Below are positions 14,034 through 21,782 of a stretch of 26,284 nt of DNA, one piece after another. Made by a program: the position numbers and the translations under genes. Every line of letters begins with the position of its first letter. The stretch's first letter is position 1. The stretch comes from Lachnospiraceae bacterium (lineage in GTDB: Bacteria > Bacillota > Clostridia > Lachnospirales > Lachnospiraceae). The DNA lies in contig CAAEMT010000027.1 of assembly GCA_900757145.1 (NCBI GenBank), forward strand, positions 1-26,284, in the 5' to 3' direction. The notes beneath the pieces are model-generated. The model did not search any database. It was not told where the DNA came from and saw only the letters and a list, made by a program, of their open reading frames with translations.

Positions 14034-14852
14034 ATGAAAAAGATTTTTGCAGCAGTTGCAGCGAGTGCTATGGTACTTTCTTTTGGGATGACAGCTATGG
14101 CTGAAGACGATAACGTATTGGTGATGGCAACGAACGCAGAGTTTCCACCGTATGAATACCGTGAAGGCGATGAGATCGTGGGTATTGATGCAGAGATAGC
14201 AGCTCTGATCGCAGATAAGCTTGGTATGGAGCTCCAGATTGAGGATATGGCGTTTGATTCTGTGCTGGCAGCTGTTCAGTCGGGCAAGGCAGACATTGCT
14301 ATGGCTGGTATTACGGTAGATCCGGACCGTGAGATGATCGTAAGCTTTACCGATACATATGCAAAGGCGACTCAGATGGTTATCGTAAAAGAGGACAGTG
14401 AGATTGCTTCTGTGGATGATCTGGAAGGAAAAACGATCGGCGTACAGCTCGGTACGACAGGTGACCTTTATGCAGAAGATGTAAAGGATGCGACAGTAGA
14501 GCGTTACAGCAAGGGATTTGAGGCTGTGCAGGCTATGATCCAAGGTAAGATCGACGCTGTTATCATTGATGGTGAACCGGCAAAAGTATTTGTAGAGCAG
14601 AATGAAGGCATCAAGCTTCTCGATGAGGCGTTCACTGAGGAAGAATATGCGATTGCTATTGCAAAAGACAATGAAGAGCTGCTTGAAAAAGTAAATACAG
14701 CGCTGAATGAGCTGAAAGAAGAGGGCGCTTTTCAGGAAGTCGTAGACAAATACATCAGCAGTGAAGATGCGGAGGAAACGACAGAGGCAGCAGAGACGGA
14801 AGTAGGATCGGAGGCTGTTGAGGAGACAGAAACTGAGACGGCTGCAGAGTAA
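14034..14852 (+). CDS. Amino-acid ABC transporter substrate-binding protein (no lipobox)
   Basis: A 272-aa exported solute-binding protein of the family 3 (polar amino acid) type. The signal peptide runs to about residue 23 (AMA, then EDDN). The core has the typical NAEFPPYEY opening, FDSVLAAVQSGKADIAMAGITVDPDREMIVSFT (ligand pocket, family signature) and the GKTIGVQLGTTGDL second-lobe entry. The last 30 residues are a disordered-looking Glu/Thr/Ala tail. The protein has no cysteine, so it lacks the lipoprotein anchor usual for binding proteins of Gram-positive bacteria. AGGAGGAG precedes the ATG. Permease and ATPase follow in the same operon. The exact amino acid transported is not readable. 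Confidence 0.92.
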   Translation: MKKIFAAVAASAMVLSFGMTAMAEDDNVLVMATNAEFPPYEYREGDEIVGIDAEIAALIADKLGMELQIEDMAFDSVLAAVQSGKADIAMAGITVDPDREMIVSFTDTYAKATQMVIVKEDSEIASVDDLEGKTIGVQLGTTGDLYAEDVKDATVERYSKGFEAVQAMIQGKIDAVIIDGEPAKVFVEQNEGIKLLDEAFTEEEYAIAIAKDNEELLEKVNTALNELKEEGAFQEVVDKYISSEDAEETTEAAETEVGSEAVEETETETAAE

Positions 14853-14913
14853 GGATTAAGCAACTGATAAGGTAGAGGCAGCTTCGGAGATTCGCAGCTG
14901 ACAGGAAGATAAC

Positions 14914-14946
14914 GGGAGTGCTCATGCGAAGAACATCGGCACTCCC
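14914..14946 (+). other. Intergenic hairpin between binding protein and permease
   Basis: GGGAGTGC (14914-14921) pairs perfectly with GCACTCCC (14939-14946), with a short inner ATG/CAT pairing in the loop. A weaker CAGCT/AGCTG stem lies upstream at 14879-14900. There is no T-run, only ATTT. Hairpins in this position commonly stabilise the abundant binding-protein mRNA or reduce read-through to the permease. That role is an inference here. Confidence 0.6.
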
Positions 14947-14964
14947 ATTTAGGAGTTAATGAAT

Positions 14965-15660
14965 ATGTTACAGGAATTTCAGGATAGGTTTTATTTGAAT
15001 TTTATTGCGGATGAAAGATGGAAATATCTGGTGAACGGTCTGAAGACAACACTGACGGTTACTTTTTTTGCTGTGCTGATCGGTATTGTTCTTGGATTTA
15101 TTGTTGCGATCGTCCGTTCTACATGCGAAAAGACAGGGAAGCTTAAGCTGCTGAATGCAATCTGCAAGGTGTATCTGACTGTGATCCGCGGTACGCCTGT
15201 CGTTGTGCAGCTGCTGATCATTTATTTTGTTATCTTTGGATCTGTAAATATAGACAAGACGCTTGTTGCCATTTTGGCATTCGGACTAAATTCCGGAGCA
15301 TACGTTGCAGAGATCATCCGGGGCGGTATCATGTCGATCGAGGGCGGTCAGCTTGAGGCAGGCAGAAGTCTGGGGCTTGGTTACGGTCAGACGATGATCT
15401 ATATTATTTTGCCGCAGGTGTTCAAAAACGTCCTCCCGGCACTTGGCAACGAGTTTATCGTACTGCTCAAGGAAACGTCTGTTGCCGGCTATATCGCTTT
15501 GGAGGATTTGACGAAGGGCGGAGATATTATCCGAAGCAGAACTTACGATGCGTTTATGCCGCTGATCGCGGTAGCGCTGATCTATCTTGTTATGGTGCTT
15601 GTATTCAGCAAACTTCTGAGCATTCTGGAAAGGAGACTGAGAAACAATGAACGAAGATAA
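14965..15660 (+). CDS. Amino-acid ABC transporter permease
   Basis: A 231-aa polytopic inner-membrane permease of the His/Glu/Gln/Arg family. It has about five hydrophobic segments. The EAA loop that docks the ATPase is visible in the stretch EAGRSLGLGYGQTMIYIILP, followed by VLPALGNEF. With AGGAG at 14951-14955, the ATG at 14965 has the better spacing (9 nt); the ATG at 14959 would sit only 3 nt away. No second permease gene is present, so this protein should act as a homodimer. The start of the ATPase gene overlaps its 3' end by 14 nt, indicating coupled translation. Confidence 0.93.
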   Translation: MLQEFQDRFYLNFIADERWKYLVNGLKTTLTVTFFAVLIGIVLGFIVAIVRSTCEKTGKLKLLNAICKVYLTVIRGTPVVVQLLIIYFVIFGSVNIDKTLVAILAFGLNSGAYVAEIIRGGIMSIEGGQLEAGRSLGLGYGQTMIYIILPQVFKNVLPALGNEFIVLLKETSVAGYIALEDLTKGGDIIRSRTYDAFMPLIAVALIYLVMVLVFSKLLSILERRLRNNERR

Positions 15661-16390
15661 TGTATTGATTCAGGTGAATAATTTACAGAAAAGTTTCGGC
15701 GGTCTCGATGTCCTGCGCGGAATCACAACGGAGATCAAAAAGGGGGAGGTCGTAGCTATTATCGGCCCTTCCGGCTGCGGAAAATCTACGTTTTTACGGT
15801 CTTTGAACCTGCTTGAGATTCCTACAGGCGGTCAGATCCTTTTTGAGGGTGTTGATATTACGGACAAAAAAGTAAATGTTGACAAGATGCGTCAGAAGAT
15901 TGGGATGGTGTTTCAGCAGTTCAATCTGTTTCCGCATATGACGATCAAGAAAAACATTATGCTTGCTCCGGTCAAGCTTAAACTGATGAGCCAGGAGGAA
16001 GCTTCGAAGCGCGCGGATGAGCTTTTGGAGCGGATTGGACTTCCTGATAAGGCGGATCAGTATCCTTCGATGCTTTCAGGAGGACAGAAGCAGCGTGTTG
16101 CGATCGCGCGTGCGCTTGCGATGAATCCTGATGTGATGCTTTTTGATGAGCCGACATCCGCGCTCGATCCGGAGATGGTCGGAGAGGTGCTCGATATCAT
16201 GAAAGAGCTGGCAGAATCCGGCATGACGATGATTGTCGTGACACATGAAATGGGCTTTGCGCGTGAGGTGGCTACCCGTGTAATGTTTATTGACGAGGGA
16301 AATATTAAAGAAGAAAATACACCCAAAGAATTTTTTGCGCACCCCAAAAATCCACGGCTTCAGGATTTTCTTTCGAAGGTTCTTATTTAG
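15647..16390 (+). CDS. Amino-acid ABC transporter ATP-binding protein
   Basis: A 247-aa ATPase of the polar amino-acid importer (GlnQ/HisP type). Walker A GPSGCGKST is at 40-48, the ABC signature LSGGQ at 143-147, Walker B VMLFDEP with D167 and E168, the D-loop SALD follows, and the switch histidine is H200. All nucleotide-site residues are intact. The ATG at 15647 lies inside the permease 3' end with AGGAGA upstream. It energises uptake of the ligand captured by the 14034-14852 protein. Substrate specificity cannot be assigned from the ATPase. Confidence 0.95.
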   Translation: MNEDNVLIQVNNLQKSFGGLDVLRGITTEIKKGEVVAIIGPSGCGKSTFLRSLNLLEIPTGGQILFEGVDITDKKVNVDKMRQKIGMVFQQFNLFPHMTIKKNIMLAPVKLKLMSQEEASKRADELLERIGLPDKADQYPSMLSGGQKQRVAIARALAMNPDVMLFDEPTSALDPEMVGEVLDIMKELAESGMTMIVVTHEMGFAREVATRVMFIDEGNIKEENTPKEFFAHPKNPRLQDFLSKVLI

Positions 16391-16407
16391 ATTTTAATAT
16401 TGAGACC

Positions 16408-16436
16408 TTGACTGTGATACAGTCACGGTATATCAT
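16408..16436 (+). promoter_or_regulatory. Lysozyme promoter with an inverted repeat (possible operator) in its spacer
   Basis: TTGACT (16408-16413), a 17-nt spacer and TATCAT (16431-16436). Overlapping the -35 box and spacer is a perfect dyad, TGACTGT (16409-16415), GAT, ACAGTCA (16419-16425), extended by CC/GG beyond one mismatch. A dyad in this place is where a repressor would block RNA polymerase. It could instead be a short ABC-operon terminator, but it has no T-run. The lysozyme start is 100 nt downstream of the -10 box. Confidence 0.6.
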
Positions 16437-16536
16437 AGGCTGGCATATTTCTATTGCGATGTTTTCGCAGAAGTATGGCAGCTTTCTGCATGAAAAGGTA
16501 TATTATATTATGGAAGGAAAGATAAAGGAGACGAGG

Positions 16537-17847
16537 ATGAGAGGGAAAAGAAGAAAAAACAAAACAGGCATAGAACTGCTTCTGGGATTTGTTTTTGCAG
16601 CAGTATTTTTGCTGTGCACTGTAGAAAACGCTCAGGCGGCAACGACACAGGAGACGCCTGTAGCGGCAAAAGGGATAGATGTATCGCGCTGGCAGGGCGA
16701 TATAGAATGGGAAAAGGTAAAGGATGATGGGATAGAGTTTGTGATGCTTGGAATCGGAAGATACAGAAGTGGACAGGGGATTCCGGATCCGCTCTTTGAA
16801 CATAATATGCAGCAGGCGCTTGCACAGGGCATTCATGTGGGCGTGTATTTATACTCTGAGGCTAAAAACGAGGAGGAAGCAAGGGAAGAGGCAAAATTTG
16901 TACTGGAGCAGATCGACGGGTACAAAATATCCTATCCGGTCGCTTTTGATATTGAGGATGATATTCATAGGAACATGACAACAAAACAGAGAACAGATAT
17001 TACAATCGCATTTCTGGAAGTGATTGAAAAGGCAGGATATTATCCAATGATATACGCAAGCGAAAGCTGGTTTAACAGCAGTATGGATCTTGCGAGGCTG
17101 AGGAAATATGACAAGTGGGTGGCACGATGGGGAAGTTTCGTTGCATTTGAACCGTTGTCAATGTGGCAATACAGCTCTACCGGACGTGTCAAAGGAATCT
17201 CAGGAAATGTCGATCTTGATTATAGCTATAAAGACTATGCAAAGATCATTCCACCCAGACTGCATGCAAATAGTATAGAGGAGATAAAAAAACCGGGATG
17301 GAATACGAATGGGAAAAAATACTGGTATGTAAATGAGGACGGCACGATTCCGAAAAATACTTTTTTACAGATCGGGAAAAAGCGGTATTACGTCAATAAA
17401 AAAGGGTATCGTGTTACAGGCTGGAAGAATATCGGCGGAAAATGCTATTATTTCAAGAAAAACGGCGTGATGAAAACAGGCTGGCTTAATCTGGATGGGA
17501 AAAAATATTATCTTAAGCCTGTAAACGGCGTGCGAAAGACGGGCTGGCTTACCCTTGATGGAAAAAAATACTATCTGGATAAATGTTCCGGTACCATGTG
17601 CAGGGGATGGAAAAAGATAAAAAATAAATATTACTATTTCAGCACAAAGACAGGTGAAATGAGGAAAGGCTGGCTGACTTTCGGCGATAAAAAGTATTAT
17701 ATGAACAAAAACGGACAGAGGGCATCCGGTTGGAAAAAGCTTGACGGAAAGTGGTATTATTTCGGACCGAAAACAGGACAAATGCAGAAGAACAAGACGA
17801 TTGGAAGATACCATTTCGGTTCAGACGGTGTCTGCCTGAACCGCTGA
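16537..17847 (+). CDS. GH25 lysozyme with C-terminal cell-wall-binding repeats
   Basis: A 436-aa exported muramidase that cleaves the MurNAc-GlcNAc bond of peptidoglycan. Residues 1-35 form a signal peptide (ending AQAA). The GH25 domain spans about 45-240. It opens with KGIDVSRWQGDI (D48) and carries the catalytic pair D138-I-E140 in VAFDIEDDI, plus a terminal VDLDYS. Residues 253-432 are aromatic repeats of the choline-binding/glucan-binding type (GW...DGKKYYL...). The start at 16537 has AAGGAG 6 nt upstream and gives the signal peptide directly; upstream in-frame starts would add residues overlapping the promoter. Single-gene unit with its own promoter and terminator. No holin or phage gene is nearby, so it is more likely an autolysin or secreted effector than a prophage endolysin. 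Confidence 0.93.
   Translation: MRGKRRKNKTGIELLLGFVFAAVFLLCTVENAQAATTQETPVAAKGIDVSRWQGDIEWEKVKDDGIEFVMLGIGRYRSGQGIPDPLFEHNMQQALAQGIHVGVYLYSEAKNEEEAREEAKFVLEQIDGYKISYPVAFDIEDDIHRNMTTKQRTDITIAFLEVIEKAGYYPMIYASESWFNSSMDLARLRKYDKWVARWGSFVAFEPLSMWQYSSTGRVKGISGNVDLDYSYKDYAKIIPPRLHANSIEEIKKPGWNTNGKKYWYVNEDGTIPKNTFLQIGKKRYYVNKKGYRVTGWKNIGGKCYYFKKNGVMKTGWLNLDGKKYYLKPVNGVRKTGWLTLDGKKYYLDKCSGTMCRGWKKIKNKYYYFSTKTGEMRKGWLTFGDKKYYMNKNGQRASGWKKLDGKWYYFGPKTGQMQKNKTIGRYHFGSDGVCLNR
17293..17832 (+). repeat. Cell-wall-binding repeat region of the lysozyme
   Basis: About eight degenerate units of roughly 20 residues, with alternating GWK or GWL and KKYYL or KYYYF cores, for example TGWLNLDGKKYYL and TGWLTLDGKKYYL. 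These aromatic repeats resemble choline-binding/glucan-binding modules that attach enzymes to teichoic acid or surface glycans. The real ligand in this organism is not known. Confidence 0.85.
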
Positions 17848-17853
17848 TAAAAG

Positions 17854-17904
17854 ACACAGATACTGTTCTCAAAGCAAGCGCTTTCACAGTATCTGTATCT
17901 TTTT
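17854..17904 (+). terminator. Rho-independent terminator after the lysozyme
   Basis: ACAGATACTG (17856-17865) pairs with CAGTATCTGT (17887-17896), with an inner AAAGC/GCTTT stem, followed by a T-run at 17900-17904. It begins 7 nt after the stop. Confidence 0.9.
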
Positions 17905-17955
17905 AGCGCATGGCTCTACTCTTACAAAATGAAGGGTGACTTGGAGAAATGGGCG

Positions 17956-17985
17956 TTGCGTTTGTGTGCGGGAATGTGCTATAAT
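17956..17985 (+). promoter_or_regulatory. Promoter of gpmI
   Basis: TTGCGT (17956-17961), an 18-nt spacer and a perfect TATAAT (17980-17985) preceded by TGC (extended -10). It lies about 50 nt before the start codon. Confidence 0.75.
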
Positions 17986-18035
17986 ACAAAAGTTGGAATG
18001 GAATTATATTTTTTACAATAGAAGGAGAATGCAAG

Positions 18036-19577
18036 ATGAAGAAGAGACCTACGGTACTTATGATTCTGGACGGATATGGACTTAACGAAAAGAAGGAAGG
18101 CAATGCGATTGCGCAGGCAAAGACGCCGGTAATGGATGAGCTTATGTCTACGTGTCCGTTTGTAAAAGGAAATGCAAGCGGTTTGGCGGTAGGACTTCCT
18201 GACGGACAGATGGGAAACTCAGAGGTAGGCCATCTGAATATGGGTGCGGGACGCATCGTTTATCAGGATCTTACGAGAATTACAAAAGAGATTGAAGACG
18301 GAACGTTTTTCGACAATAAAGAGCTTAAGCGTGCGATGGAAAACGCAAAAGAGAAGGATTCAAGCCTTCACATGTATGGCCTCTTATCTGACGGCGGTGT
18401 ACACAGCCATATTACCCATCTGTATGCTCTGCTTGAGATGGCGAAGCGCTATGGACTGACGAAGGTGTACGTTCACTGTTTCCTTGACGGACGTGATACT
18501 CCGCCTGCGTCAGGTAAGGATTACGTGCAGGCACTTACTGACAAGATGCAGGAGATTGGTGTTGGCGAGATCGCTACAGTTATGGGACGTTATTACGCAA
18601 TGGATCGTGACAACCGCTGGGATCGTGTGGAGAAGGCATACCGCGCAATGACACAGGGCGAGGGTGTGACTGCCGCATCAGGCGTAGAGGCAGTGGCACA
18701 GTCCTATGAAAAGGGTGAGACAGACGAGTTTGTACTGCCGACAGTTGTTATGAAAGATGGAGCTCCGACTGCCACGATTCAGGATAATGATTCTGTTATT
18801 TTCTTTAATTTCCGTCCGGATCGTGCAAGAGAGATTTCCAGAACATTCTGCTGCGATGATTTTGACGGTTTTGACCGCGGAGCAAGACGAAATGTCGTAT
18901 ACGTATGCTTCACAGAGTATGACGTGACAATCCCGAATAAGACGATCGCGTTCCCGAAGGTTTCTGTTACGAATACATTTGGCGAATATCTTGCAGCGCA
19001 CGGCATGAAGCAGGCAAGAATCGCGGAGACAGAGAAGTATGCGCACGTTACATTCTTCTTTAACGGCGGTGTCGAGGCTCCGAATGAGGGTGAGGACAGG
19101 ATCCTTGTAAACTCTCCGAAGGTAGCAACGTATGACCTGCAGCCGGAAATGAGTGTGTACTCTGTATGCGATAAAGTGGTAGAGGCAGTGACATCAGGTA
19201 AGTATGACGTAGTGATCACGAATTTTGCAAATCCTGATATGGTAGGACATACCGGTGTGATGGATGCGGCTGTAAAGGCGATCGAAGCAGTGGATGAATG
19301 TGTAGGAAAAGTTGTAGCGGCAGTGAAAGAGGTAAATGCTCAGATGTTTATCTGCGCGGATCACGGAAATGCAGAGCAGCTTGTTGATTATGATACACAG
19401 GCTCCGTTTACGGCACATACAACGAATGCTGTTCCGTTCATTCTTGTCAACTGTGATGAAAAGTATACGCTCAAAGAGGGCGGACGCCTTGCTGACATTG
19501 TTCCGACATTGATCGAGCTGATGGGTATGGAGCAGCCGGCAGAGATGACAGGAGAGTCACTTCTGATTGAAAAATAA
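18036..19577 (+). CDS. gpmI: 2,3-bisphosphoglycerate-independent phosphoglycerate mutase
   Basis: A 513-aa glycolytic enzyme that interconverts 3-phosphoglycerate and 2-phosphoglycerate with two Mn2+ ions and a phosphoserine intermediate. The N-terminus MILDGYG gives the metal ligand D12. The nucleophile is S62 in GQMGNSEVGHLNMGAGR. Substrate-site sequences HSHITHLY, FLDGRDTPP and GRYYAMDRDNRWDR, and C-terminal metal motifs NFANPDMVGHTG and CADHGNAEQ, are all intact. Length is normal. AAGGAG precedes the ATG. It is a stand-alone gene with its own promoter and terminator. Enolase, the next pathway step, is about 5.3 kb further on, separated by three exported-protein genes. Confidence 0.97.
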   Translation: MKKRPTVLMILDGYGLNEKKEGNAIAQAKTPVMDELMSTCPFVKGNASGLAVGLPDGQMGNSEVGHLNMGAGRIVYQDLTRITKEIEDGTFFDNKELKRAMENAKEKDSSLHMYGLLSDGGVHSHITHLYALLEMAKRYGLTKVYVHCFLDGRDTPPASGKDYVQALTDKMQEIGVGEIATVMGRYYAMDRDNRWDRVEKAYRAMTQGEGVTAASGVEAVAQSYEKGETDEFVLPTVVMKDGAPTATIQDNDSVIFFNFRPDRAREISRTFCCDDFDGFDRGARRNVVYVCFTEYDVTIPNKTIAFPKVSVTNTFGEYLAAHGMKQARIAETEKYAHVTFFFNGGVEAPNEGEDRILVNSPKVATYDLQPEMSVYSVCDKVVEAVTSGKYDVVITNFANPDMVGHTGVMDAAVKAIEAVDECVGKVVAAVKEVNAQMFICADHGNAEQLVDYDTQAPFTAHTTNAVPFILVNCDEKYTLKEGGRLADIVPTLIELMGMEQPAEMTGESLLIEK

Positions 19578-19612
19578 AAGACAGAGGTATCTTTGCCTGA
19601 ACTAAAAAATAT

Positions 19613-19658
19613 AACCTTGAGATATAGGAATTCATCTTATATCTTAAGGTTTTTATTT
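19613..19658 (+). terminator. Rho-independent terminator after gpmI
   Basis: A 14-bp stem (AACCTTGAGATATA at 19613-19626 with TATATCTTAAGGTT at 19638-19651, one G-T wobble), an 11-nt loop, and a T-rich tail (TTTATTTT). It lies 35 nt after the gpmI stop. Confidence 0.92.
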
Positions 19659-19675
19659 TGTACAATTTCACATTT

Positions 19676-19703
19676 TTGACACATTCATCCGTTATATTAT
19701 AGG
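19676..19703 (+). promoter_or_regulatory. Possible promoter of the HtrA-like gene
   Basis: A perfect TTGACA (19676-19681) with TATAGG 16 nt downstream (19698-19703). Better -10 matches (TATATT, TATTAT) lie too close. It sits between the gpmI terminator and the ribosome binding site at about 19716-19722. Tentative because the -10 is unclear. Confidence 0.4.
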
Positions 19704-19730
19704 AAATTGGTGATAAAGGAGGATATAGAA

Positions 19731-21494
19731 ATGTCTGATCAAAATAGAAATGATAAAAAACGCGGTTTGAATGCATGGAAGCGTTATGGCGCCATATTCA
19801 TGGCCGGGATCATTATGACGGGTACTGCGGTAGGCGCATGTTTTACTCCGGAGACAGTCTATGCAGAAGAGGAACAGCGCATTACGATGCGGGTAGCCGA
19901 AGATGAGGAGGAGGAGACTGCCACAAAGACTACAGAGGAGGAAGAGGAGAGAATTACTCTGCAGGTAGCCGATAAAGTAAAAGAGACAGAAGAAAAATCA
20001 GAGAAAGAAAAAACAGATAAGAAAGCAGATAAAGAAAAATCTGAGACAAAAGGGGACGAAAAAAAGTCCGATAAAAAAGAAGATAAGAAATCAGACGAAA
20101 AAGAAAAAAAGAAGTCCGACAAAAAGGAAGAAAAGAAAAAATCAGATAAAGAAGAAAAGAAAAAGTCGGATAAAGACGAAAACGAAGAAGAGACAGACAA
20201 GGAGGAGCAAAAGGACGATACAGAGAAATACGCGCAGCTTGAGGCGGCAGAAACTACAGACGGGGATCTTACAGCAGCAGATTTTTCAGAGGTCGCGGAA
20301 AATATTGCACCGGCGATCGTTTTGATTGAAAATGTGGCAGAGCAGGAGACAGAGGAGGAGATTACGCCGGAACAGTACGGTGGGAGCTTTCCTATTGGGG
20401 GATATTTGCCGGAAGAGACGGTACAAAATGATACATCCCGTGTTTCCGGTATTGTAGTTGCACAGAATGATGAGGAACTTTTGATCGCGACAAACAGCTA
20501 CATCTCATCGGAAACGAATGAACTAAAGGTATGGTTTGCGGCAGATGAGGATGAAAAAAATTCTGACGGTGTTCCCGCAAAAATAAAAGGAATAGATAAC
20601 AGCGATGGTCTTGCAGTCGTGGCAGTACAGTTATCTGATATACCGGAAGCGGTCTATGAGCAGATTAAAATAGCGTCATTTGGCACTTCGGAGGATCTTA
20701 AGATAGGTCAGCCGGTGCTCGCGGTTGGACATGGAGAAAAATACGGATGCAACGTTACAACGGGTATTGTCAGTGAATTGGACTGCGAGTTTGAATTTGC
20801 TGATATAGATACGCAGACGTTCCTGATCGATGCAGCGGCACATGGAGCAAGCTCAGGCGGAGCCATCCTAAACGCAAAGGGCGAGGTGATCGGGATCAGC
20901 GTCGCGTATGAGGATGGCAGCATGAATTATGCGGTTCCGATCGATACGGCAGTGCCGGTGTTGGAGCGGCTGGCAAATAAAGAAACTCGTGACAAGATGG
21001 ACAATACAGACAGGGGCTATTTAGGCGCTACCGTAGTAAATGTAAATGAAGATGCGAAGGAATTGTATGATATGCCGGAGGGAGCTTTTGTTTATGAAGT
21101 TACCGAGGGGTCTGCAGCAGATGAAGCAGGTATCCGAAAGGGTGATATTATTACGAAGTTTGATGGAGAAGCAGTGTCAAGCTCCGATGACCTGATTGAT
21201 AAGATCAGCTATTACGCAGTCGGCGAGACGGTTACAGTAGAATTGCAGACTGCAAATAACGGCGCTTATGAGATCCGGGAGGCAGAGGTTACATTGCAGG
21301 CAGGTGAAGAATCTTCGGCAAAAGAGGAGAACGCTTCGGAGAAACAAGAAGATGCGCAGCAGGAGGAATCAACTAAGATGCAGGAGAACGCGCAGCAAGA
21401 CGGACAAAATGAGTATTCCGGTGAACAGCTTCCTTCCTTAGAGGAGGGATTCCGAAGATATCCATTCTATTTCTTTGAAAACGGGGGTTTTTAG
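19731..21494 (+). CDS. HtrA/DegP-like PDZ protein with degenerate catalytic triad
   Basis: A 587-aa membrane-anchored, exported protein. A basic N-terminus leads into a hydrophobic signal/anchor at about 20-37. A highly charged Lys/Glu/Ser/Asp stalk spans about 81-165. A trypsin-like HtrA fold follows at about 185-415, a PDZ domain at about 427-520, and a Gln/Glu-rich tail. Aligned by eye to DegP, the catalytic His motif TNNHV reads TNSYI (Y257), the Asp motif TDLAVL reads DGLAVV (G293, with D292 one residue early), and the nucleophile motif GNSGG reads ASSGG (S375 kept). Proteolysis is therefore doubtful; a binding or chaperone role is more likely. AAAGGAGG lies 9 nt before ATG 19731; an earlier in-frame start at 19707 lacks a ribosome site. 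Confidence 0.85.
   Translation: MSDQNRNDKKRGLNAWKRYGAIFMAGIIMTGTAVGACFTPETVYAEEEQRITMRVAEDEEEETATKTTEEEEERITLQVADKVKETEEKSEKEKTDKKADKEKSETKGDEKKSDKKEDKKSDEKEKKKSDKKEEKKKSDKEEKKKSDKDENEEETDKEEQKDDTEKYAQLEAAETTDGDLTAADFSEVAENIAPAIVLIENVAEQETEEEITPEQYGGSFPIGGYLPEETVQNDTSRVSGIVVAQNDEELLIATNSYISSETNELKVWFAADEDEKNSDGVPAKIKGIDNSDGLAVVAVQLSDIPEAVYEQIKIASFGTSEDLKIGQPVLAVGHGEKYGCNVTTGIVSELDCEFEFADIDTQTFLIDAAAHGASSGGAILNAKGEVIGISVAYEDGSMNYAVPIDTAVPVLERLANKETRDKMDNTDRGYLGATVVNVNEDAKELYDMPEGAFVYEVTEGSAADEAGIRKGDIITKFDGEAVSSSDDLIDKISYYAVGETVTVELQTANNGAYEIREAEVTLQAGEESSAKEENASEKQEDAQQEESTKMQENAQQDGQNEYSGEQLPSLEEGFRRYPFYFFENGGF
19981..20220 (+). repeat. Purine-rich tract encoding a KSDK/KEEK charged repeat
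   Basis: Inside the HtrA-like gene, about 240 nt of the + strand are dominated by A and G. They encode degenerate units such as KKSDKKED, KKSDEKEK, KKSDKKEE, KKKSDKEE and KKKSDKDE. The repeat should make a long, soluble, extended linker between membrane and protease-like domain. Such tracts change length easily by slippage or recombination. Confidence 0.8.
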
Positions 21495-21532
21495 AGTGTT
21501 TCCGTAAAAAATAGATTGGAAACGGCAGAAGT

Positions 21533-21576
21533 AAAGACGGCATAGCCTTTTTAAAATAGGGCGGTGCCGTCTTTTA
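21533..21576 (+). terminator. Terminator after the HtrA-like gene
   Basis: AAAGACGGCA (21533-21542) pairs perfectly with TGCCGTCTTT (21565-21574) around a 22-nt AT-rich loop. The T-run is short (CTTTTAT) on the + strand. Confidence 0.75.
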
Positions 21577-21754
21577 TGGTACAGCAAAGACCTTGTCACG
21601 CTGCAGCACACAAGTCTTTCTATGACACAAAAAGAAGATGCGAGCGGATACAAGAGGCATGTAATCAATGTGCAGTAGGCATCCGGCGTGGCAAAAGCGT
21701 ACTCATACAAAATTAAAAAAGAAGAAATAAATTTAACAAATCTGTAAAAAGTAT

Positions 21755-21782
21755 TTGTAAATATTGGAGATTTGTGTATAAT
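21755..21782 (+). promoter_or_regulatory. Promoter of the tandem Ig-like genes
   Basis: TTGTAA (21755-21760), a 16-nt spacer and a perfect TATAAT (21777-21782), about 38 nt before the first start. Only 22 nt separate the two Ig-like genes, so it probably serves both. Confidence 0.7.

Noticed and set aside
16408..16536. N-terminal extension of the lysozyme to a TTG at 16408
   Set aside because: That TTG is part of the -35 hexamer, has no ribosome site, and the signal peptide begins properly at ATG 16537 with AAGGAG upstream.
16537..17847. Lysozyme as evidence of a prophage
   Set aside because: No holin, tail, integrase or terminase gene is nearby, and the gene has a signal peptide, its own promoter and its own terminator.
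19731..21494. HtrA-like gene as a pseudogene
   Set aside because: The frame is open over 587 codons with a good ribosome site, intact PDZ domain and promoter; only the catalytic positions are changed, which suggests altered function rather than decay.
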